Origin: Brachypterus glaber
Lineage: Eukaryota > Arthropoda > Insecta > Coleoptera > Kateretidae
Reading direction: 5' to 3'
Assembly: GCA_958510825.1 (NCBI GenBank)
Contig: OY294049.1
Coordinates: 24,256,945-24,320,944, forward strand
Length of the DNA: 64,000 nt
Shown here: positions 1-12,690 of the stretch, in pieces
How positions within the stretch are numbered: position 1 is the stretch's first letter
How the letters are laid out: each line of letters begins with the position of its first letter
Translations under genes and position numbers: made by a program
The notes under the pieces: model-generated
Databases searched by the model: none
Seen by the model: the letters and a program-made list of their open reading frames with translations, nothing else
Told to the model about the DNA's origin: nothing

Positions 1-138
1 ATTTTGAAAACGCTGGCATTGACAAAGTGACATTGGCCCTTTTAGAACCAAGCCACAGAATTATACCTATATTTAATAATAACTACCAGATGAATTCTCG
101 GTTAAGAACCAATTCTGCATTTTAATTGGAGTTGCCAG

Positions 139-1571
139 TTAAAGGACATGGCACAATTTATAGGGAATTTTGGCCCTCGGTGAAATTCGCTAAATTTTTT
201 ATATGTTTTAGTTTATGCTTTTTAAAAAGGAATTAGGAACGTTTCAAGCACTTTGTATGTACAGTTTTTTTTCTATAACGAAAATAAAAAAATATTTTTG
301 CCCCAAACTCCTCATAAAAATAAGTTTAATTAGCTTAATGATTAAGAAAAAAGCTTGATTGGTATAAGTCAAACTGATGTCTGTCAATTTTTTTATATAT
401 TATTAGTAATATAAAATTAATTTAGCATGGCTTTTAGAGCCTTTTTTCAAGTAAATTGCTTTGTATGAAACCGTCAAGGTGGTCAACAGCAGATGCCCCG
501 AATGGGAGGAAATGAAAACATTTTATTTATTTTTTTATAAAAATGTCGTAATGTAATACTGTGAAAAAGAATTGAATCAAGGACACATGTCTTTTGATAA
601 GTACAACACCATATTCTCTTATTTTAAGGCTAACATCTTAAATGAAGAGCGCGGATTTCCATTCAAAGACCCGCGCCAGTTATTAGGTTCATAAGAAATG
701 ATAGTCCAAAAATAAGAGAATTTGGCTTAAAATATAATCGAAAGATGCATTTTTAGTGTTCATATTTTAAATTATCGAGGGCTTCATAGCAAAGGGACAT
801 ATCTGCTATATGTTAACACGGTATGATAGTTATATTGGATAATTTATTCTATGCAGAAACACAGTATTTCACTTTCAACTTAGTTTTTCTGTTCTGTTTT
901 ACTTCTTATTTTATTATTTTATTAAGTTCTGGAGTTTTAACATGGGTTCCAGTACATTATATTACAAAAACACATATTCAATTTCTTCTATGTAGAATTT
1001 TGGAAATAATTGTTTTTTTTGCCGTACAAAAAATAAGGGATACACTTTCTTCATTAAAATCGCTTATTATTTTACAAACGATTCCCTTAAAACGTATTTC
1101 TATTCTGCTTTTCTTCTTATTTGATTCTTTAGTTCAATTTTATATACGTTTTAGTACTTTTTACCAGGTTAGCAAATAACTTATTTCACGTATTTCACTA
1201 ATTTAGTCCTTAAGAAGTATTTCTGTTGCACTTTTCTTCATCTTATTTAATTATTCTGTCCAATTTCAATATGTATTTCATTACTTTTTCCCAATAAAAC
1301 TGACAATTTAGTCTAAAAAACTTCAAAAATACGTCAGAATATCCTTCACTGACAAGTTGTCAAACGAAACAATGCCTACTAGAAAAATATTTTTATGAGG
1401 AGTGTAGGGCAAAAATATTTTTTTATTTTCCTTATAGAAAAAAAACTGTACATACAAAGTGCTTGAAACGTTCCTAATTCCTTTTAAAAAAGTATAAACT
1501 AAAACATATAAAAAATTTTGCGAATTTCACCGAGGGCCAAAATTCCCTATAAATTGTGCCATGTCCTTTAA
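139..1571. mobile_element. Foldback element with ~185 bp inverted arms
   Basis: The left arm (139-323) is repeated in inverse orientation at 1390-1571. The termini read TTAAAGGACATGGC and its exact complement GCCATGTCCTTTAA, and the inner arm end ATGAGGAG recurs at 322 and 1395. The element is bounded by TTAA or TA on both sides, consistent with a TTAA- or TA-specific DNA transposon derivative. The 1 kb interior is AT-rich. It holds a 118-codon hydrophobic reading frame (823-1179) that I do not recognise and do not regard as a gene. No transposase is visible, so this is a non-autonomous element of unassigned superfamily. Confidence 0.75.
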
Positions 1572-2841
1572 AAAAGTTATGTAAATGGCAGTATAGGTAT
1601 ATATTTGATATGTTTAGGGAGCACGATAGAGGCAGAAGGGCAAAGGGGAATAAGAATATTATGGAGTAAATTTGTTTTATAGAAGGGATGTTATGAAGTA
1701 GGGATGTTAAAAAGTAGGGAAATTGAGAGTACAGATGTTGTCTGCTTATGAAACGACATGTTAAAACTTAGAAGGCGATATATGACGCACAAAAATTATA
1801 TTTTAACTTTTTTTATTATTTTTATATTATAAAGTCCTTTTATGTATTATTTAAACATGACTTGTATAATGCATATTTGTAAATTTAAACAAAATATGTA
1901 ACGAAGTGTTTACCCAGTCATTAACATTAAACTCACTAAGAATTTGACACATTCTATTTTATCGGTAAAATTCTTTAGTTTAGTGTTAATAATTGAATAA
2001 ATCAACCTTAAAAAAAAAAAAAAAAACATTTAAAACTAAATGCAAATATTTAAAATGAATTTTTAAAAATAATAATTATTTGTGGGAAGTTAAAATCTGT
2101 ATTAAAAAATCAACAAATAAAATAATAATGAATAAATTTATAATTTTTACTAGTTTTGTTTATTTAACTTTTTGTATATATTTACTAAAAATGCAGTTAA
2201 AACAGCATAAAAACAGCATATGAATGCGCTAGTTCTTTTAATGAAATTTTCAATAAATGTATAATAATTATTATTATCATAGATTTAAATTGAGCATTTA
2301 TAAAATATTTTTAAATTAGCATTACATAAGTATATTTTTAACAATTTATTTTAAATGGTTGTATTAAAAATCATGTTACCACTTGACATTTTTATTTATA
2401 AGTTTGGACTGTAGATATCTAGATTCTAGACATCATGTAACGTAAATTTTAATTTAAAACGAAGTTAATGCAATTCGTGAATCTTTTTAGGTTATTTAAA
2501 AAAAATAATTACCAAAGAAACATTGAATTGTATTATATAAGTTTTGAATATACCAGTTCCTCGCTTTTAATTGGAAAATTATTTTATCTATATCATATTT
2601 TATACATATTTAATAAATATTAATTATCATTAACTAATATGATATTATTGTATTTGATTTTAATGATTTGTACACGTATCATATCATTGAATTTCATATC
2701 TCATACTTTTGTATTAACCAGTCACTTTAATATTATTAAATAAATGAACATAAAATTAATATGTCTTTTATTCTTCAATTGTGTGAAATTCTCGACAGAA
2801 TCCAAAAATTGTTTATTTTTTTTATTTAAAAACTTTCAAGT
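1572..2841. other. AT-rich intergenic DNA, no gene seen
   Basis: No coding exon or RNA gene is visible. Positions 1625-1760 contain degenerate AGTAGGGATGTTA-type units resembling the minisatellite arms of the foldback at 59299-59848. The rest is simple AT-rich sequence with an A-run near 2011-2026. Confidence 0.5.
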
Positions 2842-3728
2842 AAGAAAATAGTATAATACGCACCGAGTACTTGAACCTAGTTTTTAGTAAAAGTTATGAA
2901 ATTACTAAGTTCAAGATCCATTGTATTAAGGGGTAAAGGATACAAAAGCCAAAATCTTGATAAAAACTATTAATTTTTTATTCTTAAAACACCATGACGC
3001 GTTTCTACCGTTCGATCATTTTCAAATGGTTACATATAAACTATAAAAGAAAGAAAACTATAAAAAATATAAAAAAAAAACAGTGAAATAAAATGATAGA
3101 TAAACAAAAATATAATAAACTTTTACTTACAAACTACGTCGAAACCTCCATAGTTAACCAATGAACACAAAATCTATCTTTGGTAAACATTTAAGAATGA
3201 GTAATCACGATTTTGACACAAATAGTTACGTTAAATTATTACATAATTGTGAAAAGGGCCTTAAAATGAACTTTTTTGAAAATGATTGTCTTCCAACAAA
3301 GATTTAGCATCTTTGAATGTAGTAGAACCTAGTCCTGAAAAACCCTTATTTCTTTGCTCTTGGACTATTTTCCAATCAAAACAGGTCTTTTTCAATATTT
3401 AAATTTTAATGTACTTCGTGTGAAAACTTTTATCATAAATAATTGATATTTCATAATTAAATTTAAATATTTTGTTTTCTTTGGTTAACTATGGAGGTTT
3501 TGACGTAATTTGTAAGTACAAGTTTATTTTATTTTTCTTTATCATTTTATCTCACGTTTTTGTTTATATTTACCCCCGTTTTCTTTCTTTCGGCTTTTGT
3601 ACCCTTTACCCCTTAATACTAGTTTTTAGTGCTTTTTTTAAGAGGCGCATCCAAGTGAAAAAAGCAGTCAATGTGCACTGAAATGGTTTGCGTCGAGGTG
3701 CGTAATACGCAGTGCGTATACTATTTTT
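2842..3728. repeat. Foldback element, ~0.9 kb
   Basis: Inverted segments pair across the region. AAATAGTATAATACGCA near 2846 answers GCGTATACTATTTTTC near 3714. GGGGTAAAGGATACAAAAGCC near 2931 answers the segment GGCTTTTGTACCCTTTACCCC near 3593. ACTACGTCGAAACCTCCAT near 3133 answers ATGGAGGTTTTGACGTAAT near 3490. The short frame at 3472-3681 is inside the right arm and is not a gene. The element lies next to, and probably inside, the repeat that continues at 3690-3892. Confidence 0.65.
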
Positions 3729-3892
3729 CCTAACGCAAAAATTATCTTAAAATTAGTTTGTCAATTTGAGGTTATATGATTGACGTTTACTAATTTTTTG
3801 ACAGCAGATATGTAAAATCAGGTGATTGTCACTTCCCAACCGGTTATAGGCAACGGGTGGAAAACAGGCAACGGGTGGGAAATAGACACTAT
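3690..3892. repeat. Repeat copy shared with 26060-27320
   Basis: GCAACGGGTGGGAAATAG, TTGACAGCAGATATGTAAAA and the GAGGTTAT stretch recur in inverse orientation at 26065-26170. AATTATCTTAAAATTAGTTT and GCGTCGAGGTGCG recur at 27210-27300. This copy lacks the 1 kb insertion seen in the other, so it approximates the empty site. Confidence 0.7.
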
Positions 3893-4130
3893 TAAGTTTT
3901 GGGATTCTTGCCCGAGAGCACAGTTATTTTTTTGTGTGCCGGTGTTATTAATAGTGGGACTGGATCTACAACCAATTCACACCTGTATAGCATTCTTAGT
4001 GTTATTTATGACTTTTTTTTTCAATAAATTTTTTTATTATTAATTTTCCATAGCTACAAGTAATTAACCCATACATGTATAGTAATTTTTCATTCAGGTG
4101 TTATCGGAGAATTTCATTAATTTAATAACA

Positions 4131-5286
4131 TACAGGGTGATTCAGAAACAAGGTACAACATTTTAAGGGGTGGTTCTAGGTCCAAAAATATGAAAAAATG
4201 TTCCAATATTGGTCCCAAAATGAGCCCTAAAAGACCTACGACCTACTAAGGGTACATCTTAAAAGTAGTTTTTATTTCATATCTTTGGAACCCCATGAAC
4301 ATGCTTTAACATTCATAAAGGCTATCCGTTTATGTAATTTTTATATGGTAATTTTAACCAGGGACGTGCAAAATGCGGATGTCACTTTTTTGCTCCAAAC
4401 TTTTTCTGTAGATTTTTTGAGATTTTTTGAATAAAATGTAATTCTTTAGTTAAAAATACATAAAAAGATACTCTTTATCTAACACTGTAGGGAAAACCGT
4501 TTTCGAGAAAAATTGCAATAAAAGAAAATTTCACCTTCTGAGCATCCAAAATAGGAACTAAAAATTTTCCAATAAAAATTTTAATACTGCGGGACGATGC
4601 TACATCAAATACTATAGAAAAAATTTACCATATACAAATATCTACAAATCGCTTTTAAGGAAGCTACGGACCCTTAAAATTTGTTATTCTTTAAGAGACT
4701 GTAGTTGTCCTAAAACTGGTTTTCGAACCTTTTTTACAGTTTTTAATGTTGAATCAAGGCTATATTGAAATTTTGTTTGGGGGCATTTTTTAGTTCCTGT
4801 TTTTAATGCTCAGAAAGTGATTGTAATTTTCTCGAAAACTGTTGGCCCTACGGTGTTACATAAAAAGTACCTTTTTTATGTATTTTTTACTAATGAATCG
4901 TATTTTTTTTAGAAAATGTAAAAAAAACCTACAAATAAAAACTGTAGGGCAAAAAGTGATATCGCCTCCCCCCCCATTTTTCCACGTCCCTGCTTAAAAT
5001 TACCAAATAAAAATTACATAAAATAATAGCCTTTATCAATTTTAAACCATAGGCAAACATTTTTTACTGTGGGTCATAAGGTTCCTATTGGATCTTTAAA
5101 TATATTAAATAAAAACTACTTTTTAGGTGTACCTTTTGGAGCCTCGTAATTGCGAGTTAACGCAGTTACGGAGTTAATTTCCTTAGGGCTCGTTTTCGGA
5201 CCAACCTTTATAGGAACTTTTTTTCATATTTTTGGGCTTTTCATCATCCCTTAAAATTTTGTACCTTATTTCTGAATCACCCTGTA
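4131..5286. mobile_element. TIR/foldback element with CAGGGTGATTCAGAAA ends
   Basis: The left end TACAGGGTGATTCAGAAA (4131) is matched by the inverse TTTCTGAATCACCCTGTA ending at 5286, with TA at each border. Arms extend inward with interruptions: ACATAAAATAATAGCC around 5015 matches the inverse near 4320, and TTTTCTCGAAAAC motifs occur on both sides. This is a non-autonomous TA-inserting DNA element with no coding capacity. Partial relatives occur at 38978-39610 and 42640-43260, so the family has at least three members here. Confidence 0.8.
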
Positions 5287-5936
5287 TACAAGTTAATGCA
5301 GTCGAGTTTTCGAAAAAGGTAGAATTTTTACTACACTTCGACATGAATTCACCCTTTTAAATTTCTGTAGGTACTTACTGTTTCTTTTCTATTACAATAA
5401 TTAAATAAAATTCAATTTAACAATAAGTATAAATAATTTATTAAATAAGTTATACACAAATAATGTAGACGAAGAATTTTATGTACAAAAACATACAAGA
5501 AATATCTAAAAACCAATTAAAAATATTTTTTATTCTGAATAAAATATTCAGTTACATTGAGAAGCACATGGTATTTATTGCACAGCAATAAAAGCTTATA
5601 ATATAGTTTTCTTACTTACAATTTTCTAAACAAGTTGGTTAAATAAGTTTATTTACAAAATTTACTATATTTTACATATTTGTCATTTGTTTTCTTAAAA
5701 ATTAATGATACATCAAGGATTGTTATTGTTTTGCTCATTTATTAAAAAAAGAACACAATACCAAAATAAGTTCAATTTGGATTGTGACCCTGAACAAAGA
5801 AACTCACCTAGTGTGTCAAATTCACGAATTTTACTTTTTTTCGGATTCTCATGTAAAAAAGCAAATGCAAAACTTGCGTTTCCTAAGAAAAGTAGTTTTG
5901 ACACACTAGATGGGTTTATTTTTTCACGGTCACATA
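5287..5936. other. AT-rich stretch, no gene supported
   Basis: Two overlapping frames on opposite strands (about 5705-6094 plus and 5713-6030 minus) arise from one segment with inverted CTAGTGTGTCAAA and TTTTGACACACTAG (5808 and 5897). That indicates a small inverted repeat rather than a gene. Confidence 0.5.
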
Positions 5937-7300
5937 TACCGGGTGTCCCAAGTCTATTTACCCACCGATTTTCTCGAAAACCAAAAGAGATAATCAAGTT
6001 CTGCAAAAACCACCTTAAATGGGACGACAATATCTATAAAAATTATCCAAAAATAAAATCCACCCCTCTACCCCCTCCCCCAACTTACCCCTAACTTTAT
6101 TTTTTTAAACAGCACTAATATATTTTTTTGTTATATTGGATAGACCTTGAGCTTGAAAAAATACAATGGTGTATTATACTTGCTATTTTTAAATTTTAAA
6201 AGTGGTAACAAGCATTTAACAACGACCCCCTGATTTTAACTATATTTGGCACTAGTTTTCCCGAAAACTGAAAGATATAATCAATTTATGCAAAAACCAG
6301 TTTAAATAATACAATAATATCTATAAAAAGTAGCCCAAAATTAAATCCACTCCTAGTAGGGACACTAGATCTAGGTCTTAAGTTAGCAAGGCTAAAAAGT
6401 CCAAACCTAGATCTAGTGTCCCTAACTCCTAGACCCCCTCCCACAACTTACCCCCAAATTTATTTTTTGAAACAGCACTCCTATATTTTTTCGTTTGTTT
6501 TGGATAGATTTTGAGCTTGCAAATATAATGGTTTATTATACTTGCCGTTTTTGAGTTTTAGAAGTGGTAAAAAGTTTAAAAACAACCCCCGGATCCCATC
6601 TATACATGTATTTAGGCAGTGATTTTCTTGATAACTAAAAAGTAGCAAAAAACTAAATCCACCCCTCACCCCACCCCCTAAAACTTAGTTATCTCTTTTA
6701 GTTTTCGAGAAAATCACATATAAACGGGATCCCGGGGTTGTTTTTAAACTTTTTTACCACTTCTAAAACTCAAAACTGGCAAGTATTAAACACCATTGTA
6801 TTTGAAAGCTCATCATCAATCCAAAGTAACCGAAAACATAGGGGTGCTTTTGAAAAAATAATGTTGCGGTAAGTTGTGGGAAGGGGTGTAGGGAGGATTT
6901 AATTTTGGGTCATTTTTAGAGATACTGTTCTCTTATTTAAACTCTCTTTTGCAGAAATTGATTATCTCTTTTAGTTTACGGGGAAATCGCTGCCCAATAA
7001 AGTTGAAGTCAGGGGGTTGTTTTTAAATGTTTTTTACCACTTTTTAACTTAAAAATAGCAAGTATAATATACCATTGTATTTACAAGCTCAAGGTCTATC
7101 CAATACAAAAAAATATAGGGATCCTATTTGAAAAAATAAAGTTAGGGGTAAGTTGATGGGGGAAGGGCTAAGGGGTGGATTTAATTTTTGGCTAATTTTT
7201 CTAGATATTGTTGTCCTATTTAAGGTAGTTTTTGCAGAACTTGATTATCACTTTTAGTTTTTGAGAAAATCGCTAGGTAAATAGAGTTGGTGTCTGGGTA
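5937..7300. repeat. Foldback element with CCGGGTGTCCC-like end
   Basis: The left end (TACCGGGTGTCCCAAGTCTA, 5937) is imperfectly inverted at 7276-7300 (GGTAAATAGAGTTGGTGTCT). Internally, a roughly 330 bp block containing CCCCTCCCCCAACTTACCCC, a GGTTGTTTTTAAA-type stretch and GATTTTCTCGAAAAC recurs several times in both orientations (5960-6110, 6240-6480, 6600-6730, 6850-7020, 7130-7270). It is therefore a compound array of alternating repeats. A 68 bp hairpin is inserted at 6357-6424. Confidence 0.7.
6357..6424. mobile_element. 68 bp hAT-like hairpin insertion with 8 bp TSD
   Basis: The insertion is bounded by perfect 20 bp terminal inverted repeats TAGGGACACTAGATCTAGGT (6357-6376) and their complement (6405-6424), with a 28 bp interior. 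Both sides carry ACTCCTAG (6349-6356 and 6425-6432), an 8 bp target-site duplication. Sibling copies of the surrounding repeat (for example 6058-6080) lack the hairpin. An 8 bp duplication is the hallmark of hAT transposition. At 68 bp it is at the lower limit for a mobile MITE. The right part of the interior carries AAGTCCAAAC. Confidence 0.75.
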
Positions 7301-7660
7301 GATATTCTTTTTTTAATTTATGAGCCAGTTTCTAAAATTCTATTTAAATAAAGGAACATTATATTTTAACTAAGTTTTCTAGTAAAGTTCTCACCCTGTA
7401 ACATCTTTTATTATTAATAATAATTTAATTTTTATTATAAAACCTATATTATTAACATAAATGTCTTACTAATTATCTATAATAATTTGGGTATAATAAT
7501 CTTTTAAACTTTTTTTAATCCTAAACTATTTTTTTTTCTGGAAAATCTATAAAACAAGTAAATTTTTATTTTGAAGGAAAACATTTTTTAATTGTATTCT
7601 AAAATATTTGTAATCTGCTTGTAAAAACCTAATAAAATAACCAATAATATATTAATTTTA
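7301..7660. other. AT-rich spacer, nothing recognised
   Basis: Simple AT-rich sequence between two repeat blocks. No exon, RNA or terminal repeat is visible. Confidence 0.45.
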
Positions 7661-10180
7661 TTAACCCTTTGCTACTGACACTTTATTATAAGAACGTTGC
7701 TAAAGACACGGCGTGAAAATTACACCCACTTTTAAAAAAATAAAAAATAAATAATTTTTAAAAAATATAAACAGTTTATAGTTTAATCCTTTTGTACCTT
7801 TTATTATGTATTCATTTTTAAGTTTAGACAAAATATTAACATAAATTATTTTTATTTTGTAATTTTTATTAGTGTTATATTTTATCAATTTTTACTCGGT
7901 ATACTTTATAATTTTAGTAAATAACATGATTTCACAAAGAAATAAACTTTATGAAATTAAATTAAAAATATTATTAATAACGAACACAACAAAAACATAA
8001 AATACTCAAAAAACGTACAGGGTGGCCCAAAAAAAACCGGACACTTTTTAAACTATTATAACTTTTTTGCCGTTTGAGCGATCTTTACTTACTTTGAAAT
8101 AAATAGGCTCAAAACATGTAAGATTCGGTGTAAAATTTTATTTATTTAAATTATTATTATATATTTTAGTAAGAAAGCTTTTTATGAAGGGGTTATTTTA
8201 GACTCGTGGGGATTAGAGCAAAATATAAAAAATGATAACTTTTCATCTGTATTATGTTAAATGGTCTATCTTCAATAGTTTTGTGTGTTTACCTTTTAAT
8301 TTAAAATTGTAATTTATTTTTTATAATTATTTTTCCGAAAGGTTACAGATAACGTTAAATGAATTTTTTAGCTTAAAAAAATGATTAAGTAGGCGGTTAT
8401 CTAAAATTAATTTTGACATGTCTCAAAAAATAGTATGTCAAATTAAAAATATTGAAAATCACCGATCAAAAAACTAAGAAAAACGTATTAAAACTGCATT
8501 GTGATGGATATATATTTTAAAGAAGATGAATAATAAAGAATGAATATATGTAAAAACAAAATTGTGTAGAAAAATAAGAAATAAGTCTAGTTTTTGTCAA
8601 AACGAAAAAAGTGCTTAACTTAAAATAAAGGATGATGGGAATTTTTGTAAACCAATATTACTACAAATAACCAACTGTGACAATGTAAACTTTTGAAGAG
8701 ATTAGGGCGCCGTGTAAGAATACCTTGTTCACTCTCGGGGTGTCAGTGGGTTGCTCAGAGTAAACGAAGAAGTTGATCGACCAGACTTTATTATTATAAT
8801 GTTGTGTAAACGTAGTAGGTTAGTTAAGGTTCGTATAACTGAAAACTGAAAGTTTAGAAATTAGTATTTTATAAGCAGAAATATTTAAATAAATATTACC
8901 TGAAAGCACCAGATAACTCAAATTTCATGAGAAATTTGCATTAATCCTGAGGATGGTTTCAATAATTCAAGTTACACCAAAATCTTAACAAATGGTGTTG
9001 TTGATCACGGTAGTAAGTAACAAGTGACCAACTGTCAAACTGTCAAGGATTTTTCCCTAAGAAAGTCCTTGAGAAATATTTAAATTATGGGCGGGAAAAA
9101 ATTAAATACTATAATTTGGCGAAGGTGCCTTAACTAACCTTCTGTTGATTTTACATATTTTCTAATACAGGGTGTTCATATATTTTATTTATATTACAAC
9201 TATTAGTATTTCGCCTCACAACCAAGATCCTGTACCATAATGTGCTAATATTATTGTTAAAAAATAAGACAGTGTTTAATATAATTTAATTTATTTGTAA
9301 TAAAAATATATTTATTCTTTAAATTCTTTCTTCGCTTAGCAAATACTTAAATCTTGTTTTATTTTAGCGATTTATTTTGTCTCATGTTAATGTAGTAAAA
9401 TTTTCAAATTTCCATACGCCATTTATAATTTTTGTGTTATTTAATACCCATATACATCTAGAATTTAGCTTTTACATTTTTCTCCTTGATTTTGAAAGTA
9501 ATTCGACATTTTTTCAGTTTTTTGCTCATTTTAAATACTTTTTAAATTAAGAGATTATTTTTTGAGAGATGTCAGATAAATAACAAGCCTACTGAAATGT
9601 TTTTTTTGCGTTTAAAAATCAATTTACTGCAATAAGTAACGAAAAAATATGAATAAAAAATAAACTACAATTTTAAATTAAAATTTAAACATACTCATCT
9701 ATTGAAGAAAGATCACTGAACATAGTTTGGTCAGAAAGTTTTATATTATACATTTTGCTCTAATCCCCAACGCTTTAAAACAACCCCTTGGGAAAAAGCT
9801 TTATTACTGAACAATATGATAATACTTTAAATAAATAAAATCATCTTCCAAATCTTACATGTTTTTAGTATATTTATTTAAAATTTGGTATAAATCGGTC
9901 AAAAGGCAAAAAAGTTATAACTGTTTAAGAAGTGCCCGGTTTTTTTTGGGCCACCCTGTAAAATCTAAAATTCTATTTTTGCGCTTCCTGATTTTGAACA
10001 ATAACGTTAAAGATCTATATAGAACTTACCCACTTGTGCGTTCGGATTTAGTGCTTAAACTGAATACGTGAAAGGTACTGAGATGCGCAAAGCTGCAAGT
10101 AGGTAGCAGGAGCTTGGAGAATCACAATGTCTATCTTACTCAGGCGTAAAATATACGCCGTGTCTATAGCTAACGGTTAA
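7661..10180. mobile_element. Outer TIR element split by a nested insertion
   Basis: TTAACCCTTTGCTACTGACA begins at 7661, with GACACGGCGTGAAAATTACA inside it. At the right, ACGCCGTGTCTATAGCTAAC and GGTTAA end at 10180, giving a matching inverted end. A related element occupies 56814-57325 (ACCCTCTACCACAGACA ends and GGCGTAATTTTTACGCC). The interior is interrupted by a complete second element at 8016-9960. Short frames at 7700-7888 and 10136-10384 are within the arms and are not genes. Confidence 0.65.
8016..9960. mobile_element. Nested 1.9 kb TIR element (CAGGGTGGCCC ends)
   Basis: TACAGGGTGGCCCAAAAAAA at 8016 is matched by the inverse TTTTTTTGGGCCACCCTGTA ending at 9960. Arms extend about 250 bp inward (AAGTTATAACTG, ATCTTACATGTTTT and AATCCCCA segments occur on both sides). 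TA flanks each end, giving a TA target duplication. A further solo terminus (TACAGGGTGTTCATA, near 9168) shows another insertion inside it. No transposase frame remains. Confidence 0.8.
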
Positions 10181-11292
10181 ACTCAAAACAAAACAAAAAT
10201 CCAAAACTGGGTAGTTTCTAAAGTTACAATTTTTAAAGTACCTAAAATTTAAATTTTGTATGTTTTGGCTCTTTTTAAGTATCGTTAAATTCAGAAAAAA
10301 CGAATGTCTGCAGAGATTAAGTTTAAAAGTTATAGTTGTTGATAATTTTTTAGTAAAAAAATTTTTAGTAAAAAACGTCAACAACTAGGCATCTCACCCC
10401 ACCGCATATACAGGGTGGCTCAACGAAAAGTTGACATGGGAGTTTTTGGTGATAATAGGTAGATGTAAAAAAACGCTCGGACAGGTCGATTTTAGTTTGG
10501 AGGGGACCATTTTTTTTCCTGTTTGAAACATCGTCACGTCAATCCTCGGGTAGTGGGGTGAACAACCCCTAAAATTTGAATAGGGAAAAGGGATCGATTC
10601 ATACATCAGTGGAAAGCCCTTTTTATTCTCTAAATAGTGATATACGGCTTTTTAAATTTATGTGAACCGTTTTCAAAAAAATGGATTTTTAATTTCGGAA
10701 CTGAGCCTGTTTGGTATTTACAAGTTACAAACTTTAGTTTCATTTTCTCAATTGATTATAGACTAATATGTATTTAAAACCTTTAGCAAACAGCAGCATA
10801 AATAAAAAAGTAACAAAAAATTGTTGTAATTATAAATAAACATGATAACGTAAAAAAAGTCCAAACGATTTATGTTTGATGAGTGTTATTTTCTAGTGAA
10901 TGATAGAATTTTAATCACATTTAAATTTTAAGATACTCACTGTTCAACTATCAGATTTTCCAGATCAGTTTGCCTTATAAATGAAAATAAAAAGTCCAAA
11001 CGGTTAATAGTCATTAAAAATACGACACCTCGTGTTGTCGTCGAATTTAGTCTTATTTTAGTCGTATTTTAGTCCATTTCTTTAGGGATAATATTATACC
11101 CATTATCAATAAATTAAATTTTCTTCTACTTATTAATATATAATATTATATTTATTTATATTTTATAAACAATCATTAGATTATAATATTTACATGATTA
11201 TTTCAAATGTATTCATTTTACACAGTTATTTACATGTTTTAACTAGAAGATTCTGTTTTAGACCTAAAAATTAATTTAAGATGGGTTTCTTA
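10181..11292. other. Intergenic DNA with a solo TIR terminus
   Basis: A single element end, TACAGGGTGGCTCAACGAAA, starts at 10409. I could not find its inverted partner, so it is probably a truncated element. The frame at 10394-10606 lies inside that remnant. AAGTCCAAAC occurs at 10857 and 10992. Otherwise AT-rich with no exon. Confidence 0.5.
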
Positions 11293-11542
11293 CAACGAAC
11301 TAACAACTTTTCTCTCTAGAATACGCATACCGTTAACATAAAGTATCGCCAACATCTCGGTTTGTTTGTAAACAAAGAGTAGGTATATTCAGGCCTGAAC
11401 AATAACAATTACCAGTAACTGTTATTGTTGTCTCTGTTAGAACAAAGCTGTGTGAGTAAGACAAATGTGTTGGCTACGTTTTTGTCAGTTTTTACAAATG
11501 AAATTCCTATTCTAGAGAGAAGAGTTATTAGTTCGTTGGTTT
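11293..11542. mobile_element. ~250 bp MITE with ~30 bp TIRs
   Basis: ACGAACTAACAACTTTTCTC with TCTAGAATA at 11295-11322 is inverted at 11511-11541 (TATTCTAGAGAGAAGAG then TTATTAGTTCGT). A second inner inverted pair, AACAATAACAATTACCAG and ACTGTTATTGTTGTC, occurs at about 11398-11430. Short length, palindromic structure and absence of coding sequence fit a MITE. Confidence 0.65.
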
Positions 11543-12079
11543 CTTAACAGATTTGTATTTACAAAACTTTTTTGTACAATACGAAATGTTAATATTTCTA
11601 ATTTCTAATGTTGTTTTAATCTTAATTAACTAACAAAAAAAAAGACTGTTAGGTATTCACTAAACTAAAAATTTTATTTTTACTAAATAAACAAACGGAA
11701 CAGCATACCTATTGTCTTGAAGGTATTGGTATAAATTTCTCTAGAAAGCAGAGAATTAATGACTTGAATTAAGTAAGTATATATTATATAGACGAAGTAA
11801 ATCATACAGTACAAAGATATGTTCTCTTAAAAAGAGAAATATATTTATTTAATAGATTTTTAGAAAAGGTATAAAATGTAGTATTTTTACTGTAGTATGT
11901 AGGTCACCTAAATTATAACAAAATTAATATTATGTTATAATTTTTTGTTTTGTTTTCTTCTTAACTTTAATATGGTTATCAGGACAAATACATTCATACC
12001 AAAGAGTGGTATATTTTCTACTCGATTTTCTACGTACTTCAAAAAAGTATAATGCCACATGAAAGACGCGTCGTTAATT
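11543..12079. other. AT-rich spacer, nothing recognised
   Basis: No coding, RNA or terminal-repeat signal is visible. There is a short AATATATT-rich stretch around 11780. Confidence 0.4.
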
Positions 12080-12690
12080 TTTTTTCTACGATCTAATAGA
12101 AAAGTTAATATATTAACAAAAACAAATTAAGTTTTCTGACCGAAAAATAACCTATTTCTTAGCATTTTACCTATCTGCTCGTTACCATGACAGCAAGCGC
12201 AAAACTGAATTTTGCGCCCTAGAGTGTAGGCAACGTTACCATGACAGCAAGCAGAAAAGTGATATTTTTCGCCCCATAAAACAGCTGGCAATTATATGCG
12301 ACCAGATCTTGGTCCGCCATTTTTTTAATATGAAATTATTATTTATTTTGAATCAAATCTAAATTTTGTGTGCTAAATATTTGTGTGCTATATATTTGTT
12401 TGGAATTATGGAGAGTTACTGTGATTAGGATTTTACTTTTACACCAACAAATTTGCAGAAAATTTTACTCAAGTTCTGCGACCTTGTAAGGTAACTTACT
12501 ATCTGAAATTTACTTATTTATTTATTTTAGATCGTAGAAAAAATGTTGTTTGTATTACTAGCGCAAAATGTGATTTCTGTTTTCGCGGGATTGCTGATCT
12601 CGGCTAGGAGACGCCTTGATGAGCAAATTCCAAGCTCAAGCAGAAATCAGTGATTTTGAGCTCTTAATACAAAAATAACAATTTTCTAGT
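12080..12690. mobile_element. TTTCTACGATCTAA family, copy 1
   Basis: TTTTTTCTACGATCTAATAG at the left and TTTAGATCGTAGAAAAAA around 12525-12543 form terminal inverted repeats. Internal landmarks shared with the copies at 25414 and 52436 are TAACCTATTTCTTAG, CTCGTTACCATGACAGCAAG, ATTATGGAGAGTTACTGTGA and ACCTTGTAAGGTAA. Homology continues past the right TIR through GCAAAATGTGATTTCTG to its inverse CAGAAATCAGTGATTTTG near 12640, a second hairpin module. The copy contains a duplicated GCAACGTTACCATGACAG segment near 12183 and 12230. Confidence 0.75.

Noticed and set aside
823..1179. 118-codon hydrophobic frame
   Set aside because: Inside a foldback element, AT-driven composition, no recognisable family, no promoter or splice context.
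5713..6094. Opposing 105- and 129-codon frames
   Set aside because: Mirror readings of one small inverted repeat.
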